Origin: JAPXSY01 sp034003585
Lineage (GTDB): Bacteria; Verrucomicrobiota; Kiritimatiellia; RFP12; UBA1067
NCBI GenBank assembly: GCA_034003585.1
Contig: JAVEYH010000061.1
Location: 1 to 21,223, forward strand
Direction: 5' to 3'
DNA length: 21,223 bases
Shown here: piece after piece, positions 13,971 to 20,331 of the stretch
Position numbering within the stretch: the first letter of the stretch is position 1
How the letters are laid out: every line of letters begins with the position of its first letter
Position numbers and translations under genes: made by a program
Notes under the pieces: generated by a model
Databases searched by the model: none
The model's input: the letters and a program-made list of their open reading frames with translations, nothing else
What the model was told of the DNA's origin: nothing

Positions 13971-15440
13971 ATGACTGCTTCCGCACGACACGCGCACGCG
14001 CACGCCGAGCCCGGCGGGCTCGCGCGCGCCGTGGCGGAACAGGTGGCGCGCGAAGGGTTCCTGCGCGGCATCGGGTGCCTCGGCCTGGCAGTGTCGGGCG
14101 GTGCGGACTCGGTCGCGCTGTTCCACCTGCTGCGCCCGCTTTGCGAAGCCGCAGGCATCCGCACCGCCGTGTTCCACCTGAACCACGGCCTGCGCGGCGA
14201 GGGCTCCGACGCGGACGAGCGCTTCGTGCGCTCGCTGGCGGAGGCGGCGGGGATCGCGTGCGTCGCCGGCCGCGCCGGTCTGGCGGACCGCGCCCCGGAC
14301 GGCCGGTCGCTGGAAATGGCGGCGCGCGACGCGCGCCTGGACTTCTTCCGGCAGGCCGCCGCGGAGACGGGGGCGGATGCCGTGGCCACGGGCCATCAGG
14401 CGGACGACGTGGCCGAGACCCTCCTGCTGCGGCTCGCGCGCGGCGCGGGCGCCGCCGGTCTCGCGGGAATCCGTCCGCGGACCCAACTTCCCGGCAGCGG
14501 TCTGTTCCTGATCCGCCCGCTCCTTCCCTTTCCCGGGGCGGAACTGCGCGCCTGGCTGCGCGGCAACGGCCTCGATTGGCGCGAGGACCCCTCCAACCTT
14601 GACCCCGCGATTCCGCGCAACCGGATCCGCCACGTCCTGATCCCGGATCTCCAGCGGCTCTGGCAGCCCGGTCTGCGCGCGCAACTCTGCCGTTCCGCCG
14701 CGATCCTGCGCGAAGAGGACGCCCTGCTTGAGACCCTGGCCGGCCGCGCGCTTGAAGCGCTCGCGCCACCCCGGCCGGAAGGCCCGGATGCCCTGCCGGC
14801 CGCTGGGTTGCTGAAGCACCCCCTGGCACTGCAGCGGCGGATCCTGCGGTTGTGGCTCTTCCGGCAGGCGTGCCCCGGAGCCGCGGGGTTCGCCAGTGTG
14901 GAGGCGCTGCTCGACGCATGCCGCGGCGGAGAGGGCCGTCTTGTTTGCCTCCCCGGAGGAAGAGCGTTCCGGTTGCGCGACGGCCTGCTTGGGCCCGAGC
15001 CCGCGCGCGAGCCGCCCCCGCCGGAGGGTATCCTGTCCTGCCCGGGGGTCTGCCGCTGGGGCGCGTTGGAGATCGTGTCCGAAATTTCACGCGGCATCAC
15101 CGGTGTCGCGACCGGCGTCGGCCGCTATCCGGCCGTGTGCGCGCTGCGCGCGGACGCGCTCGCGGGACGCGAGCTGATCGTGCGCAGCCGGAAACCCGGC
15201 GACCGCATCGCGCCGGTCGGCCTGAACGGCACGAAAAAAATCCAGGACCTCTTCACGGATGGAAAAATCCCGGAGGCGGCGCGGGACGCGGTCCCGCTTT
15301 TCGAATGCTGCGGGGAGATCGCCTGGGTACCCGGCTACCGCATCGCCCGGCGTTTCGCCGTGCCCGCCGCCGACGCCGCGAGCGTGCGCGTCACGGTGCG
15401 TCCGGCAGGGACGGCCGCCGGACTCGGCGCGGCCGGGTAG
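13971..15440 (+). CDS. tilS: tRNA(Ile)-lysidine synthase
   Basis: A 489-residue enzyme that attaches lysine to C34 of the CAU-anticodon tRNA(Ile) using ATP, converting its reading from AUG to AUA. The PP-loop SGGADS is at 42-47. FHLNHGLRGEGSDADE and VATGHQADDVAETLLLRLARG are the classic N-terminal motifs, followed by LIRPLL and the DPSN...RNRIRH substrate-binding region. A C-terminal TilS domain is present (about 395-475: VRSRKPGDRIAPVGLNGTKK, QDLFTDGKIP, AWVPGYRIA), so this is the long form. The start at 13971 is preferred over an in-frame ATG at 13935 because of the promoter spacing. It converges on the FAD oxidoreductase gene with about 84 bases between stops. Confidence 0.95.
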   Translation: MTASARHAHAHAEPGGLARAVAEQVAREGFLRGIGCLGLAVSGGADSVALFHLLRPLCEAAGIRTAVFHLNHGLRGEGSDADERFVRSLAEAAGIACVAGRAGLADRAPDGRSLEMAARDARLDFFRQAAAETGADAVATGHQADDVAETLLLRLARGAGAAGLAGIRPRTQLPGSGLFLIRPLLPFPGAELRAWLRGNGLDWREDPSNLDPAIPRNRIRHVLIPDLQRLWQPGLRAQLCRSAAILREEDALLETLAGRALEALAPPRPEGPDALPAAGLLKHPLALQRRILRLWLFRQACPGAAGFASVEALLDACRGGEGRLVCLPGGRAFRLRDGLLGPEPAREPPPPEGILSCPGVCRWGALEIVSEISRGITGVATGVGRYPAVCALRADALAGRELIVRSRKPGDRIAPVGLNGTKKIQDLFTDGKIPEAARDAVPLFECCGEIAWVPGYRIARRFAVPAADAASVRVTVRPAGTAAGLGAAG

Positions 15441-15495
15441 AGCGGACTCCGGTCACGGGTAACCCCTGGGGGATGTCCGGTAGGGACGGTTCCCC

Positions 15496-15526
15496 GAAGC
15501 GGCCACACGTTATCCAAAGCCGCTTC
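15496..15526. terminator. Possible stem-loop between the convergent tilS and oxidoreductase genes
   Basis: GAAGCGGC (15496-15503) and GCCGCTTC (15519-15526) form perfect 8-base arms around a 15-base loop in the convergent gap, overlapping the oxidoreductase stop codon. Neither strand has a T run after the stem, so it is not a standard intrinsic terminator. Confidence 0.25.
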
Positions 15527-16916
15527 AGCCGAGATACGCGCCTTGCTCGCGCAGGACCTTCTGAATGTCGGATGCCGGCACCTCGCGCGGACGGACTCCC
15601 GCTTTGGCGGCCAGCGCGGCGGCCACACCCGCCGCATGCCCCGTCACGATGCAGACCGGAATCAGGCGCACCCGGTCAATCAGGTCCGCCCCGCAGGAGA
15701 TGCAGCGTCCGGCCGCGATCACGTTATCCACCGTCTTGGGCAGCAGCGCCCCGTACGGGATCTGAAACTCCGGCAGCCGCATGCCGTCGTGACCCGAGAC
15801 CGCCACCACATCGGGAAACTTCGTCTGTGCGGCCGCGCTCTTCTTGTCGATGCCCGTCACGCCTTCCAGCAACCGCGTCGCGCGCACGCCGATCTGCGGC
15901 GTGGTCTGCATCAGGAAGACCTCCTCATGCCCCGGCGTGCTCCGGATTTTCTGCACGTAATTCCAGGCGGATTTGCGGTGCATCATCTCGATCTTCGAGA
16001 GCTCGCGGATATCCAACCCGTTGCCTTTGGGGCCGAGGTTGTTCATCCACCGCGCCGACTTGATCGGTTCGGAACTGCCGAGCCGCGGCGGCTTCTTGTC
16101 CTTCGGCAGCTTGGTCTTGTCGACGCGGTCCGCGTTCCCCACGCGGTAGACGAACCCCATGGCGTGGGAGATCTGCTGATATCCCGCGCCCGCCTGGAAA
16201 TAAACGTCGCCGTCGCCCGAGGCGTCCACCACCACCTTGGCGAGGATCGCCTGCCGTCCCTGCTTGCTCTCGAAGACCACACCCCGCACCGCGTTGCCTT
16301 CCTGAATCACATCCACGCCCCAGGCGTGGAAGAACATCTCGACCCCCGCCTCCTGGATCATCTCATCCATCAGCACTTTGGCGGCCTCGGGGTCCGCCGT
16401 GGGCTGGCCCACCGTGTCGGTCAATTTGGTGATCGCCCCCGCGCCCATTTTCTCCATGCGGCGCAGAAACTCTTCGCAGATGCCGCGCGTGACGAGTTTG
16501 AACGCGCCGTTCTCCCTCACGCCGGTCCCGATCACGATCAGCACCATGCCGTTGGTGAACAGTCCGCCCAGACTGCCGTACCGTTCGACCAGCGCCACCT
16601 TGGCCCCGGTGCGGGCCGCCGCCACGGCCGCCGCGAATCCGGCCGAGCCGCCGCCAACCACCACCACATCCGTCGTGTGGAAAACCGGCAGTTCACGCGC
16701 CGGCTGGATCACCTTGCCGTCCTCGATGCGGGCGGAAGGGACGTCTTGCATCGACGGCGCGACCTTGCGGATGTTCTTCGCGAACCCCGCATAGGCGGGA
16801 TCGCCGTCCGTATCCGCATCCGCCAAACCGCGTCCGGCCAGCAGGGACATGCTTGCCGCCGTCCCCCCCAACCCCAGCCTGCCCAACATCGCCCTGCGCG
16901 TCAGTTCTCCGCTCAT
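15525..16916 (-). CDS. Tat-exported FAD-dependent oxidoreductase
   Basis: A 463-residue protein of the FAD_oxidored type (PF12831-like), with a twin-arginine leader (LTRRAMLGRLGLGG, 6-18, then a hydrophobic stretch ending AGRGLADA). Folding with bound FAD before export is therefore expected. The Rossmann motif VVVVGGGSAGFAAA starts at 84, followed by ALVERYGSLGGLFTNGM. VVDASGDGDVYFQAGAGY is the second FAD-contact motif. The C-terminal RCISCGADLIDRVRLIPVC closes the flavin site. Members of this family in PVC and related bacteria often have unknown substrates and lie near polysaccharide genes; none can be assigned here. The upstream GGAGGGG and the promoter at 16950-16979 support the ATG at 16916. 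Confidence 0.87.
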   Translation of the reverse strand: MSGELTRRAMLGRLGLGGTAASMSLLAGRGLADADTDGDPAYAGFAKNIRKVAPSMQDVPSARIEDGKVIQPARELPVFHTTDVVVVGGGSAGFAAAVAAARTGAKVALVERYGSLGGLFTNGMVLIVIGTGVRENGAFKLVTRGICEEFLRRMEKMGAGAITKLTDTVGQPTADPEAAKVLMDEMIQEAGVEMFFHAWGVDVIQEGNAVRGVVFESKQGRQAILAKVVVDASGDGDVYFQAGAGYQQISHAMGFVYRVGNADRVDKTKLPKDKKPPRLGSSEPIKSARWMNNLGPKGNGLDIRELSKIEMMHRKSAWNYVQKIRSTPGHEEVFLMQTTPQIGVRATRLLEGVTGIDKKSAAAQTKFPDVVAVSGHDGMRLPEFQIPYGALLPKTVDNVIAAGRCISCGADLIDRVRLIPVCIVTGHAAGVAAALAAKAGVRPREVPASDIQKVLREQGAYLG

Positions 16917-16949
16917 CGTTTCCCCTCCCGGTTTGATTATCCCGTTTTC

Positions 16950-16979
16950 ACCTTACCGGTTTTTCCCCACCGCTGTCAA
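16950..16979 (-). promoter_or_regulatory. Promoter of the FAD oxidoreductase gene
   Basis: On the minus strand a perfect TTGACA (16974-16979), an 18-base spacer and TAAGGT (16950-16955). The -10 keeps only the TAnnnT core. The start codon at 16916 has GGAGGGG upstream. A 15-base-pair inverted repeat begins 7 bases upstream of the -35. Confidence 0.45.
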
Positions 16980-16986
16980 TCCTTCA

Positions 16987-17023
16987 GGCTGCGATTCCGT
17001 TTTGTGGGAACGGAATCGCAGCC
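16987..17023. repeat. Perfect 15-base-pair inverted repeat upstream of the oxidoreductase promoter
   Basis: GGCTGCGATTCCGTT (16987-17001) and AACGGAATCGCAGCC (17009-17023) are perfect complements around a 7-base loop. No T tract follows on either strand. It lies downstream of the Sel1 gene and just upstream of the oxidoreductase -35. It could be a transcription terminator lacking a U tail, an operator for a dimeric regulator, or a dispersed palindromic unit. Confidence 0.75.
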
Positions 17024-17027
17024 AAGG

Positions 17028-17133
17028 AGAAATTAGGAGTTAGGAGGGAGGAGTTTGAGAACGGAGACAGTAAAACAACGCCTTTTCCGTCAGGATGTTA
17101 CAACTCCTCACTCCTCCTTCCTCACTCCTCCTT
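17028..17133. repeat. AGGAG-rich iterated sequence forming a long imperfect inverted repeat
   Basis: The left part (17035-17055) is built from repeats of TTAGGAG/GGAGGAG. The right part (17102-17133) is polypyrimidine and reads as GGAGTGAGGAG-type repeats on the minus strand. AGGAGGGAGGAGTT (17042-17055) and AACTCCTCACTCCT (17102-17115) pair with one mismatch. The right arm runs into the stop codon and last residues (PKEE) of the Sel1 gene. Its role is unknown; terminator and dispersed intergenic repeat are both possible. Confidence 0.55.
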
Positions 17134-18633
17134 TGGCTCTGCCGGCTCCCGCGCGTCCCCGTTCTCCTCCGGAGTCGGTTTTGCCCAAGCGGTGTAGCCG
17201 TTTTGCAGCAGCCATTCGGCGGCGCCCACATGTCCGCGCAGCGCGGCCTGCCGGCACAGCCGCACCGCGCGGGTGTGGCTCGCGTTCACGCCGCGGCCGT
17301 ACTCGTAGAGCTGCGCCAGATTGAAGGCCGCCTCGGCGATCCCCTGTCGGGCGGCCTTGGCGAACCACGCGGCCGCCTGCTTCTCGTCGCGCCCCACCCC
17401 CTCCCCGCGCAGATAGAGCATCCCCAGGTTGTTTTGGGAGGAGGCGAGACCTTCCTCCGCGGCCAGGGCGAAATGTTCGGCCGCCTTCGCATACTCCTTC
17501 GCCACCCCCCGGCCGCGGTAGTACAACGTCCCCAGCGCGTGATGGGCGCGCGGATAACCCTGTTGCGCGGATTTTTGATACCAGCGGAAGGCGCGTTCAA
17601 TGTCTTGGGGCAGGCCGCGGCCCTGCTCCAGCATCTGGCCGATAAAGAACTGCGCGCCCGCATGGCGATGCTCCGCCGCCTTGGCGAACCAGTTCAGCGC
17701 CTTGAAGTCATCGCGCTTCAACCCCCGGCCGTCGCGGTAAAGCATGCCGATGCTCACCATGGCCTCGACATGCCCCTGCTCCGCCGCGCGCCAATACCAG
17801 AGGCCCGCCTCGCGGTCATTCTGCGGCACCCCGGCGCCCCGCGCGCACAGGAAGCCGTAATTGAACTGCCCGTCCGCATTGCCGCTCTCCGCAGCCTTGC
17901 GGTACCACTCCGCGGCCCGCGCCGGATCGGCGGCCACGCCCAGCCCCTTCTGATACAGCCACCCCAAGTTGTTCATGGCGTGGGCATGGCCCTTCCCGGC
18001 GGCCCGTTGGAACAGACGGAACGCCAGCTCCCCGTCTTTCGGCAGACCGCGCCCCGCCGCGTACAGCGTGCCGAGATTGTACTCGCCGTTCATGTCGGCC
18101 TGCAGCGCGGCCTGGCGGAAATACGCGGCGGCCCGGACGTCATCCGGCGCGACCCCCTGACCCTGATAGTACATCAGGCCCAGCCGGTTCTGGGCCAGGG
18201 CCTGCCCTTGCGCCGCGGCGCGCTCATACCAGCGGCGCGCGTCCTCCGGCTGCGCCAGATTCAGTTCGCAGTCCACGCCGACCAGATACTGGGCCAGCGC
18301 GTTGCCGGCCTCGGCATGCCGCGACATCAGGGGGCGCCCTTCCTCCAGATAGCGTTGCCGCGCCTTGTCGGCCAGTTTGCAGAGCGGCTCGTGCGCCGCG
18401 TAGACCGCCAGCAGAAAACGGAAGAACAGCTGACCGGATTCCGCCTGTTCCCGCACCCGCTCGACCGCCACGACAAACGCGTCCAGCCCGCCCGCGGTCC
18501 GCGCGTTCACAAACAGGGAGACCGCCTCCCGGATTGGGTCGGCCCCCGTGCCGGCCGCCGGCTCATCCGGCCCGGCGCCGCTGCGGGACAGAACCAGAAA
18601 ACACACTGCCGCCACACACGCCGCCCGGTTCAC
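17122..18633 (-). CDS. Secreted Sel1-repeat protein
   Basis: A 503-residue protein starting at a GTG (18633) that overlaps the TGA of the methyltransferase gene as GTGA, implying translational coupling. A signal peptide is likely (VNRAACVAAVCFLVLSRSGA). After about 120 residues of helical sequence there are about ten consecutive 36-residue Sel1-like repeats with the pattern A-x2-NLGxLYxxGxGVxxDxxxAxxWYxKAAxxG, running to about residue 470. An acidic tail ends in PKEE. Sel1 repeats form alpha solenoids that bind other proteins, often in envelope assembly or signalling; the partner here is unknown. A longer open frame reaches 19209, but there it overlaps the methyltransferase out of frame and was rejected. 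Confidence 0.85.
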   Translation of the reverse strand: MNRAACVAAVCFLVLSRSGAGPDEPAAGTGADPIREAVSLFVNARTAGGLDAFVVAVERVREQAESGQLFFRFLLAVYAAHEPLCKLADKARQRYLEEGRPLMSRHAEAGNALAQYLVGVDCELNLAQPEDARRWYERAAAQGQALAQNRLGLMYYQGQGVAPDDVRAAAYFRQAALQADMNGEYNLGTLYAAGRGLPKDGELAFRLFQRAAGKGHAHAMNNLGWLYQKGLGVAADPARAAEWYRKAAESGNADGQFNYGFLCARGAGVPQNDREAGLWYWRAAEQGHVEAMVSIGMLYRDGRGLKRDDFKALNWFAKAAEHRHAGAQFFIGQMLEQGRGLPQDIERAFRWYQKSAQQGYPRAHHALGTLYYRGRGVAKEYAKAAEHFALAAEEGLASSQNNLGMLYLRGEGVGRDEKQAAAWFAKAARQGIAEAAFNLAQLYEYGRGVNASHTRAVRLCRQAALRGHVGAAEWLLQNGYTAWAKPTPEENGDAREPAEPKEE

Positions 18634-19457
18634 TTGTACCTCATCAGCGACATGCCGCGCCCTTCGCGGCGGGGATCGGAGAGCAGCGCGTCCGACACCG
18701 GCGTGATTCCGGAAATCACGCGGGAGTGTTTCCCGCGCCACCCTTTCCGCCGCCCGTACACGGTCATCTGATACCCCCGCGACAGAAAGAGCGGGGCATC
18801 CAGAATCCGGGCCAGCCCGTACAGGAAACGGACCCAGGCTTGCGTCCCGCCGCGCGTCCCGGAGGCTTGGCGGCGATCCACCCATTGCCGCACCAGTTGG
18901 ACCCAGAAGCGGCAGGTGTGGCGGAACCCCAGCACGTCGAAGCCGTCTTTCAGCAGATGGAAAATTTCTTCCGCGTTGTACCGGCCGCCGGCTCCCGCCA
19001 CCACCCGCTGACGGTTGATCGCCGCCGCGATGCCGATCCGCTTGCGGTACTCGACCGTCAGAATGAAATGCCCGCCGGTTTTGAGCACCCGGTGGCACTC
19101 GCGTATGGCGTCCGCGGCGGCCGCGCCGGACGGCAGGGTTCCGTGCGCCATCACCACCACATCGAACTGCTTGTCCTCGAACGGCAACGCCCCGTCCGCC
19201 CCCGCGCACAACACGGTGTCACTTCCCAGAACCGACGCCACCAGGTTCCGGCGCTGGGGCGAGGTTTCCACACTCATCCAATAGCCGCCCGTCTGACGCA
19301 GAATCCGGCTCACCCCGGCATGGGTGAACCCGATGTCCAAGCCCACCCGGGCGCCACGCGCCTGCGTGTGCAAAAAATGAAGGATGGAGCTGAGCTCACG
19401 CCGCAACGGGAGGGAACACAGAGTCCGATCCAAGCGTGTGTCTGGATTGTCGAGCAT
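18630..19457 (-). CDS. SAM-dependent methyltransferase, class I
   Basis: A 275-residue protein resembling the Methyltransf_11 family. Motif I reads VGLDIGFTHAG (38-48), a variant of the usual DxGxGxG loop. The acidic ribose-binding residue is probably Glu64 (WMSVETSP). FDVVVMAHGTLPSG and LKTGGHFILTVEY supply motifs IV and VI. The substrate is not evident. The C-terminus (GITPVSDALLSDPRREGRG) is not recognised. The ATG at 19457 is preferred over the adjacent GTG at 19460, with GGAAAG eight bases upstream. It shares an ATG-less GTGA junction with the downstream Sel1-repeat gene, so the two products probably work together. Its promoter lies in an inverted repeat. Confidence 0.8.
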   Translation of the reverse strand: MLDNPDTRLDRTLCSLPLRRELSSILHFLHTQARGARVGLDIGFTHAGVSRILRQTGGYWMSVETSPQRRNLVASVLGSDTVLCAGADGALPFEDKQFDVVVMAHGTLPSGAAAADAIRECHRVLKTGGHFILTVEYRKRIGIAAAINRQRVVAGAGGRYNAEEIFHLLKDGFDVLGFRHTCRFWVQLVRQWVDRRQASGTRGGTQAWVRFLYGLARILDAPLFLSRGYQMTVYGRRKGWRGKHSRVISGITPVSDALLSDPRREGRGMSLMRYK

Positions 19458-19482
19458 CACAACAGCTTTCCAAGGTGAGCCC

Positions 19483-19512
19483 AGCTTAACACGCTGAAGC
19501 GGGTTTCGTCAA
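19483..19512 (-). promoter_or_regulatory. Promoter of the methyltransferase-Sel1 pair
   Basis: On the minus strand TTGACG (19507-19512), an 18-base spacer and TAAGCT (19483-19488). The transcript would start near 19476 with a leader of about 19 bases containing GGAAAG. The -35 falls in the loop of the inverted repeat at 19499-19521. Confidence 0.5.
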
Positions 19513-19521
19513 CAAACCCGC
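19499..19521. promoter_or_regulatory. Inverted repeat enclosing the methyltransferase -35 (operator candidate)
   Basis: GCGGGTTT (19499-19506) and AAACCCGC (19514-19521) are perfect 8-base arms. The 7-base loop overlaps the -35 hexamer TTGACG. A protein bound here would block RNA polymerase. No regulator gene is adjacent. Confidence 0.5.
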
Positions 19522-19678
19522 CTGAAATACCTGGCCCTTCCGGTCCCGGCAGCGATGGCAGATGCCGACATTACTGCTCCGGCATGCATTTGTTGTGATT
19601 GACAGCACATTTGACAATGCCGATGCCGGCCCCGGCGTTTCCTGCCCCTTATTCTTTACGTGCCGGATCTAGAGAAAC

Positions 19679-19702
19679 GCGTAAATATTCGCGTAAATAT
19701 TC
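19679..19702. repeat. Tandem duplicate of a 12-base unit
   Basis: GCGTAAATATTC occurs twice without a gap (19679-19690 and 19691-19702) in the longest gene-free stretch of the window (19458-19880). The sequence is AT-rich against a GC-rich background. The rest of the stretch holds the methyltransferase promoter, a possible plus-strand promoter and a terminator; two TTGACA boxes (19599-19604, 19611-19616) have no matching -10. Confidence 0.8.
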
Positions 19703-19705
19703 CAG

Positions 19706-19735
19706 TTGCCTGTTCCATGATAAACGTGTTACCCT
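19706..19735 (+). promoter_or_regulatory. Possible promoter of an orphan small RNA
   Basis: TTGCCT (19706-19711), an 18-base spacer and TACCCT (19730-19735, TAnnnT core). Transcription would start near 19742 and reach the terminator at 19775-19814. The match is weak (4/6 and 3/6). Confidence 0.25.
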
Positions 19736-19741
19736 CTCTTC

Positions 19742-19814
19742 ACACACAACCCAATAATATATAAACACCACACGAAGTTTCCTGCCGGGTCACACCGGCA
19801 GGAAACTTTTTTTT
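19742..19814 (+). ncRNA. Candidate orphan small RNA
   Basis: A plus-strand transcript of about 70 bases could run from the weak promoter at 19706-19735 through an unpaired, A/C-rich segment into a strong intrinsic terminator. No plus-strand gene precedes the terminator for more than 4 kb (tilS ends at 15440), and the next gene to the right is on the minus strand, so the terminator needs another explanation. The family is not recognised. The 5' end is inferred only. Confidence 0.3.
19775..19814 (+). terminator. Strong intrinsic terminator, plus strand
   Basis: AAGTTTCCTGCCGG (19775-19788) and CCGGCAGGAAACTT (19795-19808) are perfect 14-base arms around a 6-base loop, and the T run extends to 19814. 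On the minus strand the stem is preceded by A residues and not followed by T, so it works only for plus-strand transcripts. Confidence 0.9.
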
Positions 19815-19880
19815 GATGCGGAACGTCGCGGTACACCCGCTTGCCCCGCGCCGCATCATGACGAGGTCACCCGTCTCGCG

Positions 19881-20108
19881 TCACTTGGGACAGCAGCGCC
19901 GGGTCGTCGCCGCGCTCTTGTCGCAGGCAGCCTTTTTCGTGCAGGGGCACTTGTCGCACTTGCAGTCGGCCTTCTTGGCCTCCGCCGTGCATCCGCACGC
20001 CTCGCACTTGCACGCCGCTTTTTTCTCGGCCTTGGCCGGGCACTGCGCCAACGCGGTCGCGCCCATCATCGCCGCCGCCGCCATCAGTGTCATCATCATG
20101 TTTTTCAT
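19881..20108 (-). CDS. Small secreted cysteine-rich, metallothionein-like protein
   Basis: A 75-residue protein with a signal peptide of about 22 residues (MKNMMMTLMAAAAMMGATAL). The mature part has 12 cysteines in about 53 residues: positions 23, 33, 35, 38, 40, 49, 51, 54, 56, 62, 72 and 73. Two copies of CKCxxCxC (33-40 and 49-56), separated by a lysine-rich linker, suggest two metal clusters, followed by a terminal CC. Soft-metal binding (Cu, Zn or Cd) outside the cytoplasm is the natural inference, but no characterised family is recognised. The start has an ideal AAGGAG (seven bases before the ATG) and a near-consensus promoter. An upstream in-frame extension to 20378 was rejected because it contains the promoter. 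Confidence 0.85.
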   Translation of the reverse strand: MKNMMMTLMAAAAMMGATALAQCPAKAEKKAACKCEACGCTAEAKKADCKCDKCPCTKKAACDKSAATTRRCCPK

Positions 20109-20168
20109 GGTGTTCTCCTTTCGCATTCCCCCAGACGTCCGCCAATCTGAAGTGCTCTCATTGAGATT

Positions 20169-20197
20169 AATATAGATGATCCCCGCTATGATGTCAA
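20169..20197 (-). promoter_or_regulatory. Strong sigma70-type promoter of the cysteine-rich protein gene
   Basis: On the minus strand TTGACA (20192-20197, perfect), a 17-base spacer and TATATT (20169-20174, 5/6). Transcription would start near 20162, giving a leader of about 54 bases that contains AAGGAG. This is the best match to consensus seen in the window, suggesting high expression. Confidence 0.75.
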
Positions 20198-20249
20198 TAC
20201 GCCGGGGAAAACATTTTTCGCCCCGCCTTACCCATAACTTCACGTTTCT

Positions 20250-20317
20250 AACCGCGAATGTCGCGAATTTCACGAATAACTCCAACCCATTCGCGTACAT
20301 TCGCGTGATTAGCGGTT
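20250..20317. repeat. CGCGAAT-iterated inverted repeat
   Basis: The left arm (20250-20279) repeats CGAAT about every 10 bases, starting AACCGCGAATGTCGCGAAT. The right arm (20288-20317) is the approximate complement, ending ATTAGCGGTT. The outer AACCGC/GCGGTT-like ends match with one change. It lies 14 bases downstream of the propeller gene stop (minus) and upstream of the cysteine-rich gene promoter. It resembles a dispersed intergenic repeat and might also terminate transcription. Confidence 0.65.
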
Positions 20318-20331
20318 CAAAAGTTGCGTTT

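Noticed and set aside
18634..19209. Sel1-repeat protein extended to 695 residues
   Set aside because: The extension runs out of frame through the methyltransferase gene and is low-complexity. A signal peptide begins exactly at the GTG at 18633.
19617..19757. A 46-codon plus-strand open frame before the orphan terminator
   Set aside because: It has no Shine-Dalgarno, no promoter upstream and no protein-like composition. It ends just before the terminator, so it stays a weak alternative to the small-RNA reading.
19814..19858. TGATGCGG/CCGCATCA inverted repeat (arms at 19814-19821 and 19851-19858) as a terminator for the cysteine-rich gene
   Set aside because: The arms are 8 bases around a 29-base loop, and on the minus strand the stem is followed by A residues, not T.
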